DNA of 64,000 nt from Stemphylium vesicarium (Eukaryota > Ascomycota > Dothideomycetes > Pleosporales > Pleosporaceae), in assembly GCA_004380135.1 (NCBI GenBank), contig QXCR01000027.1, positions 174,142 through 238,141 of the forward strand, in the 5' to 3' direction. Made by a program: the position numbers and the translations under genes. Shown here in pieces: positions 11,436-21,501 of the stretch. Position 1 is the first letter of the stretch; the number at the start of each line of letters is the position of its first letter. The notes below the pieces were generated by a model. The model did no database searches. It had not been told where the DNA came from and was given only the letters and a program-made list of their open reading frames with translations.

Positions 11436-13385
11436 ATGCGCGGGCCGCTCCCCCACGCCTTTCCAGAGTTCCAACGTTCGCTACACCGATTATTTTGCTT
11501 CCGACGCGGCTTCCACAAACTTTCGAGAGTACCGCGACGCGTGCAGTTTCGGCAATCGTATGGGAAGAAAGGGAACATGGCGGGGTATGAGGAGTGGACT
11601 CAGCAGCAATTGATTGCAAGGATACAAGAGCTGGAAAAGCAGATTGGAGAAAATGGACAGGATGCGCCTACGATCGCCACTGAGACAGCACCCACTACAT
11701 CTGTAAACGAACAGACATTACCGCCCTCCGATTCCTCGAAGTCATTAGAGATTCGCAGAGCCACCAAACCGCCACCCAAAGCATTTGACGCCTCTAGATA
11801 CAGCACGCGGTTAATAGCACTCAAGTTTGCATATCTAGGCCAGAAATACAATGGGTTTGAGCATCACAAGAACAACACCACTCCATTGCCAACAATAGAG
11901 GAAGAATTATGGAAAGCGCTCGTGAAGACGCGGTTGATAACTCCAACACCCACAGAAGGGGACAAGAAGGCATACGAGAAGATTGATAGAAAGACATTTG
12001 CAAGGTGGGATAGGGAAGGTGCAGATGTAAATTGGGACGGATGCGAATACTCAAAATGCGGGAGAACAGACAGGGGAGTCAGTGCTTTTGGGCAAGTCAT
12101 TGGCGTGAGGGTCAGGAGTAATAGGCCTTTGCCAAAGGCATCTCAACCGACAGAGGAAGATTCAGCGACAAAACAGGAAGAATTAGATCCATCATTGTCT
12201 TCAAATCAGGAACCAAAGTCACCACCCAAACCCTTCAACGACCTCACCGACGAACTTCCCTACATCCAACATTTAAATCGCGTCCTCCCACCCGACATCC
12301 GCATCTACGCCTGGTGTCCCAACCCGCCTCCAGAATTCAGCGCGCGCTTCTCCTGCAAAGAGCGACGCTACAAATACTTCTTCACGAACCCATCCTTCGC
12401 ACCCGTCCCCGGATCCGCCGGTCTCTACAACACTTCGCCCTCCACCAGCACCAGCGAAAACAACGACAAAATGCGCGAAGGCTGGCTAGATATCGATGCC
12501 ATGAAACAAGGCTGCAAATCTCTCATCGGCCTGCACGATTTCCGCAACTTCTGCAAAATCGACGCAAGCAAACAACTCACAAACTTCCAACGCCGCATCT
12601 TCCACGCCGACATCGAGGAAGTCTCTCCCTTATCCGTACCCGGCTTCCTCTCTCACCCCACGCTCCGCGCCTCAGGCACAGAAGAGCCAAAACTCTACTC
12701 CTTCACGCTGCACGGCTCAGCGTTCCTGTGGCACCAAGTACGCTCCTTAGTCGCGATCCTGTTCCTCATTGGCCAGGGTCTCGAGTCGCCGGCCCTGATC
12801 CCGCACCTCCTCGACATCAACGCGAATCCCACGCGGCCAAAGTACGAAATGGCATCGGACGCGCCTCTCGTCCTGTGGGACTGCATTTTCCCGCACGCCG
12901 ACGAAGTGCAGACGTCTGAGGAGCGGGAGCGCGGCTACGAGGACCGTCTGGAATGGGTTTACATCGGCGACGAAGGCGGCGCCGAACCTAAAGCTAACGG
13001 TAAAGCAAAAAAGGGGAGTGGTCCTGCTACCATTGGCAGAGGGAAATGGGGTCGCGGCGGTGTCATCGATGATGTGTGGGAGATGTGGCGCGGGAATAAA
13101 ATCGATGAGACGCTTTCGGGCTTGCTTTTGGATAAGATTGCGGGGCTTGGGAAGTCCACGCTCGATGCTGAGGTTCCCGTTCAGCAGCAGACGGTGGAAA
13201 TGTTAAAGGGTGGCCCAAGGGTCTTTGATGGTGGCGATTTGGGGAGGGCAAAGGGGAATTATACGGAGGTGCTGAAGAGGGAGAGGCAGGAGAGCGTTGA
13301 GGTGGTTAATGAGAGGTATAGGGTTAGGAGGGGGGCGCTTGAGGCTGAGAAGGCGAGGGCGAGGGGGGAGGAGGGGGATGAGTAG
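11436..13385 (+). CDS. PUS3 (DEG1): tRNA pseudouridine(38/39) synthase
   Basis: A TruA-type pseudouridine synthase of 649 residues (602 if started at M48, position 11577). The catalytic Asp is in GRTDRGVSAFG (D212). Family landmarks follow: LKFAYLGQKYNGFEHH near the start of the fold, PDIRIYAWCP, FSARFSCKERRYKYFF, GLHDFRNFCKID and GSAFLWHQVRSLVAILFLIG. The HHKNNTT-type insert and the FCKID sequence place it in the eukaryotic Pus3/Deg1 group, which modifies U38 and U39 in the anticodon stem-loop. The MAGYEEWTQQQLIARIQELE start at 11577 resembles other Deg1 N-termini; the 47 upstream residues are Arg-rich with few acidic residues and could be a mitochondrial presequence. The C-terminal 60 residues are charged. 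Its 3' end converges with the HUB1-like gene. Confidence 0.93.
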   Translation: MRGPLPHAFPEFQRSLHRLFCFRRGFHKLSRVPRRVQFRQSYGKKGNMAGYEEWTQQQLIARIQELEKQIGENGQDAPTIATETAPTTSVNEQTLPPSDSSKSLEIRRATKPPPKAFDASRYSTRLIALKFAYLGQKYNGFEHHKNNTTPLPTIEEELWKALVKTRLITPTPTEGDKKAYEKIDRKTFARWDREGADVNWDGCEYSKCGRTDRGVSAFGQVIGVRVRSNRPLPKASQPTEEDSATKQEELDPSLSSNQEPKSPPKPFNDLTDELPYIQHLNRVLPPDIRIYAWCPNPPPEFSARFSCKERRYKYFFTNPSFAPVPGSAGLYNTSPSTSTSENNDKMREGWLDIDAMKQGCKSLIGLHDFRNFCKIDASKQLTNFQRRIFHADIEEVSPLSVPGFLSHPTLRASGTEEPKLYSFTLHGSAFLWHQVRSLVAILFLIGQGLESPALIPHLLDINANPTRPKYEMASDAPLVLWDCIFPHADEVQTSEERERGYEDRLEWVYIGDEGGAEPKANGKAKKGSGPATIGRGKWGRGGVIDDVWEMWRGNKIDETLSGLLLDKIAGLGKSTLDAEVPVQQQTVEMLKGGPRVFDGGDLGRAKGNYTEVLKRERQESVEVVNERYRVRRGALEAEKARARGEEGDE

Positions 13386-13670
13386 GGGGGCAGATGGCGT
13401 ATATATGTGTGTGTATGTGGGATATACCCAGGCCGAGGGCGATGTTTCCAGGAACGGAATCGTATTTGTGTCTTCAAGTTGATTCTCTGTGATACAAAGG
13501 TCGTGTATGTAAACACATGATAAGATCTTCTCTTAGGCAGGCCCCTGGGGTATCATTTTAGCACAAAAGTCCCTATGTTTCTTCCCAACTACCCCCAATC
13601 TAAGTCCAACATTCAACACAAACATTCCTTCCCCTCGCACCTCCCAAACCCTCACAGTCGTCGCCACATC

Positions 13671-14285
13671 TCAATCCCCCGTATTCAACTCCAAATCAAT
13701 CTGCACCCCATTACTAATCGCATAATCCGCACACGTCAAATTATCATGAAACGGCCGTTCCCCCTGCCTCTTCAGCATAATCTCATGCACAGGCCGCCCA
13801 ATCTTCGCCGCAACCATAGCTTTCAACAACTTAATGGGGTCGCTGGGGAGGCACGGGACCTGCGTTTTGGTGCCGAGACGGTCGTTTATGGTGACGAGAA
13901 TCATGGGCTCTGATGGCGCTGCTGGGGCTGCCGCTTTCTTAGGCTCTTTTGCGCGATCAGGGTCCCGCGGTCTGCGCTCGCGCTCGCGCGAGCGGTTAGA
14001 GTCGGGGTGGCGGTGGGAGTGCGGCGAACGCGAGCGTCGTCGGTCGCCTCGTTCGCGGGAGTCTGCGCGCCGTCTGCTTGAGCGGTCGTGGGAGCGCGGT
14101 CGTCTGTCGCTTCGGTCGCCGCGGTCGCGGTCTCTGCCTTCGTCTCGTCGTCGGTCCGGGTCGCGCCGCTCGCGGTCGCCTTTGTACTTGAGGCCGCTGA
14201 AGTTCTTGGGCTTACGCGGTGGGCCGGGGGAGCGTCGGGGAGAGCGCGAGCGATTGCGCTCAGTGGCTGGACGCTCCGAGTCCAT
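13671..14285 (-). CDS. RS-rich protein with C-terminal HUB1/UBL5-like ubiquitin fold
   Basis: 204 residues in one exon. Residues 1-127 are dominated by RS, RD, RE and SR dipeptides, as in splicing-factor RS domains. Residues 128-204 match the Hub1/UBL5 ubiquitin-like domain: NDRLG.K..V.C at its start, then LLKAMVAAKIGRP, a LK in the middle, and DYAISNGV.IDLE at the end. Hub1 binds HIND motifs (Snu66, Prp38) non-covalently and tunes splice-site use. Typical Hub1 is only about 73 residues and ends in a double Tyr, whereas this protein ends in a polar DLELNTGD, so the usual tail is absent. I infer a nuclear, spliceosome-linked role. It is divergent from GPI15 and near DIB1. Confidence 0.8.
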   Translation of the reverse strand: MDSERPATERNRSRSPRRSPGPPRKPKNFSGLKYKGDRERRDPDRRRDEGRDRDRGDRSDRRPRSHDRSSRRRADSRERGDRRRSRSPHSHRHPDSNRSRERERRPRDPDRAKEPKKAAAPAAPSEPMILVTINDRLGTKTQVPCLPSDPIKLLKAMVAAKIGRPVHEIMLKRQGERPFHDNLTCADYAISNGVQIDLELNTGD

Positions 14286-14629
14286 GGTAGCTTTTTTGTG
14301 CTTTCTTCGTGGAGGAGTGCTTTATGGTGAGCTTATTGACGTATTTGTGGAAGTGTATGAGTACCAGTGGTTTTGGTGAGGAAAGTGTGATGGTGCTCGA
14401 GAACACCAGGCAACCAGAGGTGAGAGGGTTGATGCTTGGAAAACGCGACGCTACGAGCGGTGGAGCATAGGAAGTTTAAAGTTATCGATAAGGCACAGCT
14501 AGCGCGTCATCCCGCTCAGGTCCATCGTGACCCTCTACTGTTCCTGATTGTCAACCCCACATTCCGCTTGGTATTCGCCCTCAGCCTATGAATCACTCGA
14601 CAGTGATGCACGTATAGCAGGTCGCAGCA
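14286..14629. promoter_or_regulatory. Divergent promoter region between the HUB1-like gene and GPI15
   Basis: A 344-nt head-to-head spacer. It has no open frame with family features and presumably carries both core promoters. No specific binding site was identified. Confidence 0.5.
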
Positions 14630-15387
14630 ATGTCGAATCTTCTAGCTCGCCTCACTTCTCCCCCTACGCAAACATTGCATGTTCTGCAGCCCACTTCTTC
14701 CACAATCACGTATACCGTGTCGACGCGTTCTGTGCCAAAGACGTTGCCAGCATTTATAGCGTACTATGTGGGAATACTCATTCGGATATCACTGGGTCTC
14801 GTGAGCACACTACTACTATGGATGAAATGGCGAGTCACAAATGATCTATCAATGGTATACCTGCAGGAAGCGCTGGGCAAGGAAGGAGAAGGGCAAGTTG
14901 TGAACATGGTAGAGGCTTGCCAATGGCGATATCTCATCCCGAGTATCCTTGTCGTTATCTTCTTAGTCTTTCGACGGAACTACACTGGTGCGTTGTCTGC
15001 CATTGTCCTCCCTGTCGCACTCCCTTTTTTCGCGACGGATTGCTGATGATGCCTCTAGAGGAGTCTTTCACCATGCTTCGAGGCCTCGGCGTCCAGACTT
15101 CCACTACCTCCTCCACGTATCTTCAAACGCCCACCACGCGCTTCATACCCACGACCAACATCCAGGATATCTTCATACACGAGGCGTTCAAGGGGTTCGA
15201 AGTGAGATTCTATCTCATGATCGTAGTGGAAGGAGAGGGAGAGGTTGTTGTCGTGTTTCCGAGCTTGCTGCCGAGGAGGAGAGTGCTGGAAGTCGTGTGG
15301 AGAGGGGTAAGAGGGGGGCTGTGGGAGCAAGCAGGGCCATGGATAAAGGTTGATGACATGGGAAACAGAGAGAAAGAAGGGGTCTAA
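14630..15387 (+). CDS. GPI15: GPI-GlcNAc transferase subunit PIG-H
   Basis: Two exons, 14630-14987 and 15059-15387 (intron 71 nt, phase 1), encode 228 residues. The N-terminal half has two membrane helices (about 38-65, around IAYYVGILIRISLGLVSTLL, and about 100-115, LIPSILVVIFLVF). The second exon carries the PIG-H domain: EESFTMLRGLGVQ, then a hydrophobic FIPTTNIQDIFIHEAF and RFYLMIVV, ending with FPSLLPRRRVLEVVWRGVR. PIG-H belongs to the ER complex (with PIG-A, C, P, Q and Y homologues) that transfers GlcNAc to phosphatidylinositol, the first step of GPI-anchor synthesis. The intron is confirmed because it joins NYT to EESF in frame and removes stops. Confidence 0.9.
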
Positions 15388-15690
15388 TGCGAGAGACTGG
15401 TCGTGTTGACAGCGTGGTCTCATCATCATCAACACGACGTCTTGGATCTTCCTCAGAACGAGAAGAAGAATTTCTGAAATGGGTCATAAGTAAACGTTGT
15501 CGTCATAGCGCCTATCGTTGTATAGCCGTACCTTCAGCGTTCCCAAACACTCATATCCAAAAGACAGGTTCACTACTGTCGGTTTCGCACTAAAAATGCG
15601 TGCGCCTCGGCGGCGCGTCCAAACTCCGTCCCTATCCAAATCTTGCCCTGAAAAATCTTGCCGGATCCCAGCCCATGCCATCCCATGTCT

Positions 15691-16122
15691 CTAGTACCGA
15701 TACCTGGTACTATAGTCCTTCGGGCTTACAACCAAACCACGCCCCTTCTTCGCCCCCCGATACACCGTCTCAATAATATCCACAAACTCCTGCTTGTCCT
15801 CAAGCACCCAGTTGAGCTTGTTGTTGTTTCCGGTGCCGAAATCGCACATCATGTGTTTGTTGCGGAAGAAGAACATGACGGTACACGGGTCGTAGAGTTC
15901 GTACATGGCTTTGAAGTCGGGCACCTCGTCTAGGTCACAGAGGTAGATGGCGCAGAAGTTTTTTACGCGGTCGGCAATCTTGTAGAGAACTTCGTCTTGC
16001 GACATGCAGTCGGGGTCCGAGTCGCGCCCGAAGCGGATCAGTACGAGGCGGTCTTCTTCCGAGAGGATCGCTTGGTCGACGTGCCAGCCGGTGCGCAGAT
16101 GCGGGAGGACGACGGAACCCAT
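15691..16122 (-). CDS. DIB1: U4/U6.U5 snRNP thioredoxin-like protein Dib1/Dim1
   Basis: An intronless frame of 143 residues, almost exactly the length of human TXNL4A and yeast Dib1 (142-143). It begins with the family start VVLPHLRTGWHVDQAIL and includes RFGRDSDPDCMSQDE, YLCDLDEVPDFKAMYELYDP and FFRNKHMMCDFGTGNNNK. It has a thioredoxin fold without the CxxC redox pair and is a core subunit of the tri-snRNP that must leave before spliceosome activation. It converges with GPI15 and lies downstream of eL33 on the same strand. Confidence 0.97.
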   Translation of the reverse strand: MGSVVLPHLRTGWHVDQAILSEEDRLVLIRFGRDSDPDCMSQDEVLYKIADRVKNFCAIYLCDLDEVPDFKAMYELYDPCTVMFFFRNKHMMCDFGTGNNNKLNWVLEDKQEFVDIIETVYRGAKKGRGLVVSPKDYSTRYRY

Positions 16123-16599
16123 GGTGTGGAGGAAATATGTGCGTGGGTAGAAAAGCGTCCGGGGTGGGGTGTTTCGGTGATGGTGATTATGGCGCGGAGG
16201 ATTGTAGGACTCGTCACGGGTAAGCTAGAGTAAAAAGTATCCGTGCGTCTGGATTCTGAATGCTTGGCTGTGCGTCAAATCAATTTGCGACAAACATATG
16301 AGCGAACTTGCGAGAGGGTGAAGTGTTGGGTTGGCTTCGTGTTATAGAAAGCTAGGCAAGGCAGCTACGGCTGGTGATCTAGAATGTTCCTGAACAGACC
16401 CCGCACTTTTCCCATCAGCCCTGCCGTGAAAGCAGTCCGTCTTAGTCTCTGCAATCAGGTTCCACCACGGGTGTGTATGCTACCATTATCGCATTGTGAT
16501 GAAACTACAGAGGCTGCCATGAAAGAGATTTCGTTGTTGGCTGCGCGCCATTCCCTATCGCCTCAACTCCTTCCCGAATGTTCCTTGTTCGACCAGCCC
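16123..16599. promoter_or_regulatory. 5' flank of DIB1 and 3' flank of eL33
   Basis: 477 nt between two same-strand genes. No additional gene is supported. It presumably holds the DIB1 promoter and the eL33 3' untranslated region. Confidence 0.5.
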
Positions 16600-17031
16600 T
16601 TAGATGGAGCTGGGGTACATCATAACCCTGACACTGGCGCCGAAGGACCTTGGGGGAAGGTTGTGCTGGAAAGAAGCGCGGACGACACCCGAGTTGCCTA
16701 ATTGCCAAAATTAATATCTGTTTGCGATAGCCCGAGACTTGTATACGAACCGTGGGTTCGGCGGATCTTTCCCCAGATGACGCGGATTGGGTTGGACTTG
16801 CTGCTGCCGACGCGGTATACGTAGGCGACGCGCTTTCCGAGATACCACTCCGCGGCCTTTGTGCTGTCGACGCCCTCGAGCTGGAGCAGGCTGACCTTGG
16901 GGTTGGTGTTGTGCTTGCTACGCTGGTAGCTGACGTGGCGGCCCTTGACGTAGACTGAAATCTACAATCAGTATTTGTCTGTAATTTTGTCGCGCCGTCT
17001 ACTTACGGCGGTGGCTCTTTTCGGTAGACAT
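16600..17031 (-). CDS. RPL33: 60S ribosomal protein eL33 (L35Ae)
   Basis: Three exons, 17031-17007, 16954-16751 and 16697-16600, encode 108 residues, the normal length for the family. Exon 1 is only 25 nt (MSTEKSHR plus one base) and ends at a perfect GTAAGT donor. Exon 2 opens with LYVKGRHVSYQRSKHNTNP and contains WYLGKRVAYVYRV and VIWGKI. The last exon gives HGNSGVVRASFQHNLPPRSF and ends with the hallmark SVRVMMYPS.I. The introns are 52 and 53 nt. eL33 binds 25S rRNA of the large subunit. A 5' micro-exon is usual for ribosomal protein genes in fungi. No single reading frame covers this gene; its parts lie under longer spurious frames on the other strand. Confidence 0.96.
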
Positions 17032-17965
17032 CTCGAATGCTGTGGAGGGTCGGGTTAGTTGGGGTTGACGCTGGGTGACGCTGGAAATTGGAGCTGGGGA
17101 TTTCGATGTGGGAAGATTCGGTAAATTGCTTAGCTAAGGGCTTGGCACTAGGGCATGTGGCGCAGCCCTAGCGGGTGTGGGCCAGCATCGCTTGCGGGAG
17201 GATACATGGGGCGTGCGTCAGGTACTCTGCTCGTCGACTGCGCTGTTAAGATCCACACCGCCTGCTATGGGTACTTGAGTTGTTGGTGCTGGGCCATGCG
17301 AATCCTGCGACAAAAACACCTAGACGAGTTTGACCTAGACTGACGACTGCATCTCTCTGATCTAGGTACCTGGGCGAAACTCGACAAGGCAGATGTGAAC
17401 ATTGACAATGTACATTGGGATTTGGAGGACAAAGATGACGAATGCGGTATGAATGCTACTCACTTTTGACTTGCGACATCTCATTTCCACGTCTAGCAAA
17501 GCTCTATGCACATTTGTGGCTCTCTAATATCACACTGCGCTTCGTGGCTAGTGCAAAAGCAGAACTAGAGCTTGAAGCATTTATTTCACAGAGCTGCATC
17601 GCACCATTTCGAGCAAGACACGATACTGCGGTGGGTGCATTAGTGACACTCAAGATAGGGAGGAAGACAAAGATCTGGAAAGATAATTTATTTTGTTGAG
17701 ATTGCAAGACGCGCTAGAGACAAATCGCACCTGTACACAATAAATACTTGACGCCCTTGTATCGTCTACATGTATCACCGATAGCCCCTTGAAGGCATCT
17801 ATCGTCTAGATCCCGCCCAATTCGATGGGAAGAACGTTCCAGGCGCATACTTACTAGTCCGTGATCCATCAAATGTTGTGCCAGCTTCGGTAATATTAAC
17901 CAAAAATACGCGCCTTTCTACAACGAACTGGATATCCGTCCCTGCAGACAAGGCACACCAACCCC
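17032..17965. other. Intergenic region, no supported gene
   Basis: 934 nt between eL33 and the 3' end of the second rhodopsin-domain gene. Frames of 60-85 codons occur but show no domains. The part next to 17031 is the eL33 promoter. I see no repeat or RNA gene. Confidence 0.5.
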
Positions 17966-19169
17966 TTAATGCTTGTAGAACTCCTGATTGACATGAACTT
18001 CTTTTGTGATCGTAATGCTTGACAGGCTCTTTCCTAAGCTTGGATTCGGATCCTCCTGCTTAGAGTATCGTGGTAGTGCCGTGACCAAGTTTGAGTCTGC
18101 ACCATCTCTGGAATAGTCTAGAGTGGTTTCTGGCCTTGCCCTGTTCGAATCCAAAAGTGAAAGGATGGACTCGGCGCAGCAGCTGGAGAGTTTGCTTGCT
18201 GCCCTCGACATTGAAGTGCAAAGCGGCCTGCAAATGGGAAGACTCGCGCAGAGTATAGCGGTAAACAAGTGAACGGACGTCCATAACTCTACCTGGCTGT
18301 AAAACACTGTAGACAATCAGCAAGTATTTCAAAAGTTGTGTGGAAGACGCATACCGTCGCTGGGGTCGCCATGTTCTTGCCCAAAAATCAATCGCAGGAC
18401 ATTGGTAAATACGACAAAGCCTCCTAGTGCAAAGATGCCAGCAACAGCAAGCTTGGTTCGCCTCGGTAGTTGCAAGCCGAGAGCCGTACGAACCGGTAGG
18501 ACGAGGATGGAAAAGTCGATCACAGCATCTACGATGAGCATGGTGATTATCATGGGCCACCACTTTCCACATGTGGCGGGCTTGTGTGGATGCCAGAACT
18601 TGTCGATCGGTCGGCACATGCAGAAAGTCGCCAGCTCGACTGCGATAAACCAAGCCGTGACGAATATCATGACACGCAGCATGACTTTGCGGTGAGTTGG
18701 ACAGACGAAGAAGATGCTCCGGTAGAAGAAGAGAACTGACATTTTGCATCCGTACTGAGCTGTTGTGGCAAGGATAAATGCTGCGAACATAGACTGCGCG
18801 ATGGTCAGCAGGACGAAAGTAAGATATGGTCGCTACGAACCCTGCGGTAGGCCGACAAGCAGTCGAAGAATTCCTAATCGCCTACGTCGTTGAGGTATTG
18901 CTTAGACAAGGGTCCGAAGTTGGTTATGCTCTCTGCGATAATTAGTAGGTAATCGCAACCGGCCAAACGAGAGATTTACCTCTTAAGACAGTCGCGACGG
19001 CGCTGTAGTAGAACACTAATGCCACGATGATGAACCAATCGTCCGCCTTGATGCCTTTCTGATATCTGAACTTGCAGAAGAGACGGACCACGACTGCAGC
19101 TCCGGCTAAGAGCGCGCAACTAACGTGTGCCTCAGCTATCTGTGCGTTGTGAATACTAAGCCCGAACAT
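17966..19169 (-). CDS. Rhodopsin-domain (SAT4/PTH11-type) integral membrane protein
   Basis: Four exons, 19169-18980, 18932-18886, 18793-18355 and 18306-17966, give 338 residues with all phases consistent. Each intron (47, 92 and 48 nt) has GT-AG borders. The signature DDWF..VALVFYYS follows helix 1; further landmarks are the conserved C-RPID..WHP in the extracellular loop, DFSILVLPV, and the final TITKEVHVNQEFYKH tail, a common C-terminal form in this family. Six to seven membrane helices are expected. Ligand and role are unknown; it is compact compared with the paralogue at 344-2074, which has a long polar tail. Some of the fourth exon codes for Ser-rich sequence. Confidence 0.85.
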
Positions 19170-19917
19170 GATGGCGCGAGATGGGTTCGGAAAGTAGAGC
19201 TGAGAGCGACTGCGCCGAAGTCTCCTTCCTTGAGTTTGGCTGTTAGGTGAAGAGGTCGTTGTGGTTAGCAGGGCGCTGCCTTGGCTGACCAGTTTCCAAG
19301 CGAGACGGCGGCGGTCGAATTGGGAAACACTACACTGAAGGGGCTGATGGCCTTGCCTGGGGATATAGCAGGGGAACGGTGAGTGTGGGGGCCGAGTCGA
19401 GGCTGAGTTTCACGAAACACAAGATTCCGTTGTCGCGCAATCACTGTATCAGGGTCCAGCGTCAGAGATTTGATAGATGAATTGCGCCATCCAAGAACTG
19501 TCTATTTCGTTTGCCGCGATTTCGGAGTCTGCTTGTGCCCATTCCCCGACCGTCCCATGTCGGATCTACTTCTCTTTGTTCTCTTACGTGAGGTTCTCCC
19601 ACCGCGCCTCGAGACCTCTGGCGTCCCGGGACTCGGGTTGTGCATTCACTTCAAGTCCAGCTTTTCCGAGAGGTCGAAAGGCGCAAGCGTTTTCGGGCAC
19701 AATGGAGGGCACGAGTCTAGTGAACGAGTAGGTTGCGGCAGCAGATGCAGGTTAATATGGAAGAACGGTGACAATTGTAGAGACGGTGTAGTGAGACAAT
19801 AGGTGCACACGAAGATGTACCATCGAACAAAATTGGATATACGAACCTAACCCTAACGCCAGCCGAATCGCTCCCTAGTTGGACCCAAACATGCTATTAC
19901 TACAGAGAACTACTTGC
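19170..19917. other. Intergenic region between rhodopsin-domain gene and V-ATPase subunit d
   Basis: No supported gene. A 110-codon plus-strand frame at 19470-19802 has no domain and no splice partner. A short stretch reading CCTAACCCTAACG at about 19846-19858 is telomere-like by chance only. It includes the 3' flank of the V-ATPase gene. Confidence 0.5.
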
Positions 19918-21175
19918 TCAGAACACGCTGATGTAGTTGCCGATGCGCTCCTTCTGGTTCTGCGCAATGCACTCGGCTATCCATGTGATGTTTCGAATCT
20001 CCTGCGAATGGTGTTAGTCGTCATACTCGAATATGTTCCATGAGCAATATACCTGTTCTCGTAGCTTTACCCATGCGTAGACAATAGCGTGGGTGAATTG
20101 ATGAGTAAAGGCAAGCTTTGAAATCTCCATCTCCTTCTGGTAGAATAGATCTTCCAAGCTCTTTGTCTCGCCGCCAACACCACCTGCCATGTTGCCAACG
20201 CCGCCGCCTCCGCCCTGGCTGAGGCCCGTCTGGTCGAAGAACATCTTGTAGTCGGCGACACTCTCAACAGCAATGCGCACACCCTCCACATCATCGGCTC
20301 GGGAGAGCATCAAAGTTCCCTCTGGGTACAGCTTGCCAAGATCGGGGTAGAGCTTCTTCCTGTCGGCCTTGGAGAGTTCGGTGCCGAAAGAGTTCAGAGA
20401 GATGTTGATGCTCCTGCGATCGGCCTCGAACTCGAGAACCTCGGACATGACGTCCGAGGTCGGGGTTCCGGCAATTTCAGGGCAAGAGTTGATCCATGAA
20501 TGGAAGTCCTCGAGGTAGTTCTTGTAGAGGGTGTTGCGGATGATCTCGATGTTCAACTCGTCCAAGTCCTGGTGGCTCAGCGAGCCCTTGAAGTAGGGCG
20601 CAAGCGGCGTCTCGATCAGGACCGAGTTGTAGAGCTCCTCGATGTTGGTTGCCACGCAGAGCACTGGCATGGTCTCGAACCAGCCAAGCGGGTGACATCT
20701 CTCCAGCAGCTCTCGCGTATCCCTCTCATGCAGCGTACCCGTAATCAGCAGCGCGACGTTGTCGATCATGTATCCATACGTCAAGTACTCCATGAACTTG
20801 GACAGTGAGCCGGTCGCGTTGGCCTGGAGATAGCGGAATTCGGCTACGAGCTTGTCCGTGGTCTTCGCGGCGAGGGCAGACGTCGACGGGTTCGGGGGCA
20901 ACGAGTTGAGGAAGTCGCCATAGGCAGGCGAGAGTTGCAGTTTAACATCTGCAGCGTGGTCAGTCTTCTTCCGGGGACAGCGGCGATCGGGCCTGATATA
21001 CCGTCGATGGTCTCGCACTGGGTCAAGTTGCTGTAGTTCTGGCTGGTGAGCAGCGCATTGCGGTAGCCGCGCACGATGCCCTCGATGTAGCTGGGGACCT
21101 GTGTTAGCGAGGACAACCGTCTCCAGATGGCGGTGATGCGTACCCGTATTTCACGTTGTAGTAGAGGCCCTCCAT
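19918..21175 (-). CDS. VMA6: V-type proton ATPase subunit d
   Basis: Four exons, 21175-21144, 21090-21002, 20948-20053 and 20001-19918, encode 366 residues, the size expected for the family. They join MEGLYYNVKYG, YIEGIVRGYRNALL and LTQCETIDDVKLQLS at the N-terminus, then LATNIEELYN-type sequence (VLCVATNIEELYNSVL), APYF and DLDELNIEIIRN, and end with the last exon EIRNITWIAECIAQNQKERI...ISVF. Introns are 53, 53 and 51 nt. Subunit d sits at the top of the c-ring of the Vo sector and couples the central stalk to it, in vacuolar and endosomal membranes. A Gly-rich insert (QGGGGGVGNMAGGVGG) in the C-terminal third is longer than usual. The gene is head-to-head with the protein at 21502. Confidence 0.96.
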
Positions 21176-21501
21176 GATGCTGATGCTAACTGCTGTCTGC
21201 TGTCGCAGGCAAAGAGCTACAGCTAGGTCGTCATGCCAAGCCATGGCCCGTGTCGCGCCTGCTTCGACCGGCTGGGGGTGTTTACGCACTAGCCCCAATT
21301 GCCGGAAGTGCAGCGACAACTTTCTTAACTCCATCGTCACTTCCTCACTGGCACCCCCAACACCAACACCCATCCCGACACGTCCAACGCAGTCGCATCT
21401 CGCATCAGACCATCGCCCCATTCCTGGCAATTGCATAGCAGCTGCCCAGTAAGTCACCGCACCTGTCGCGCATCGCGCCTACTAACCTCGCCCGCAGCAC
21501 A
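21176..21501. promoter_or_regulatory. Divergent promoter region
   Basis: 326 nt between the starts of V-ATPase subunit d and the 800-residue protein. Both genes must take their core promoter from it. No specific motif was identified. Confidence 0.5.

Noticed and set aside
13834..14379. 181-codon plus-strand Arg/Ser-rich frame
   Set aside because: Mirror of the RS region of the HUB1-like gene; palindromic codon usage makes both strands Arg/Ser-rich.
18141..18155. GTTCGAATCC, a perfect B-box sequence
   Set aside because: It lies inside exon 4 of the rhodopsin-domain gene with no A-box or stems at tRNA spacing.
19846..19858. Telomere-like CCTAACCCTAACG
   Set aside because: Less than two repeat units and surrounded by ordinary genes, so chance.
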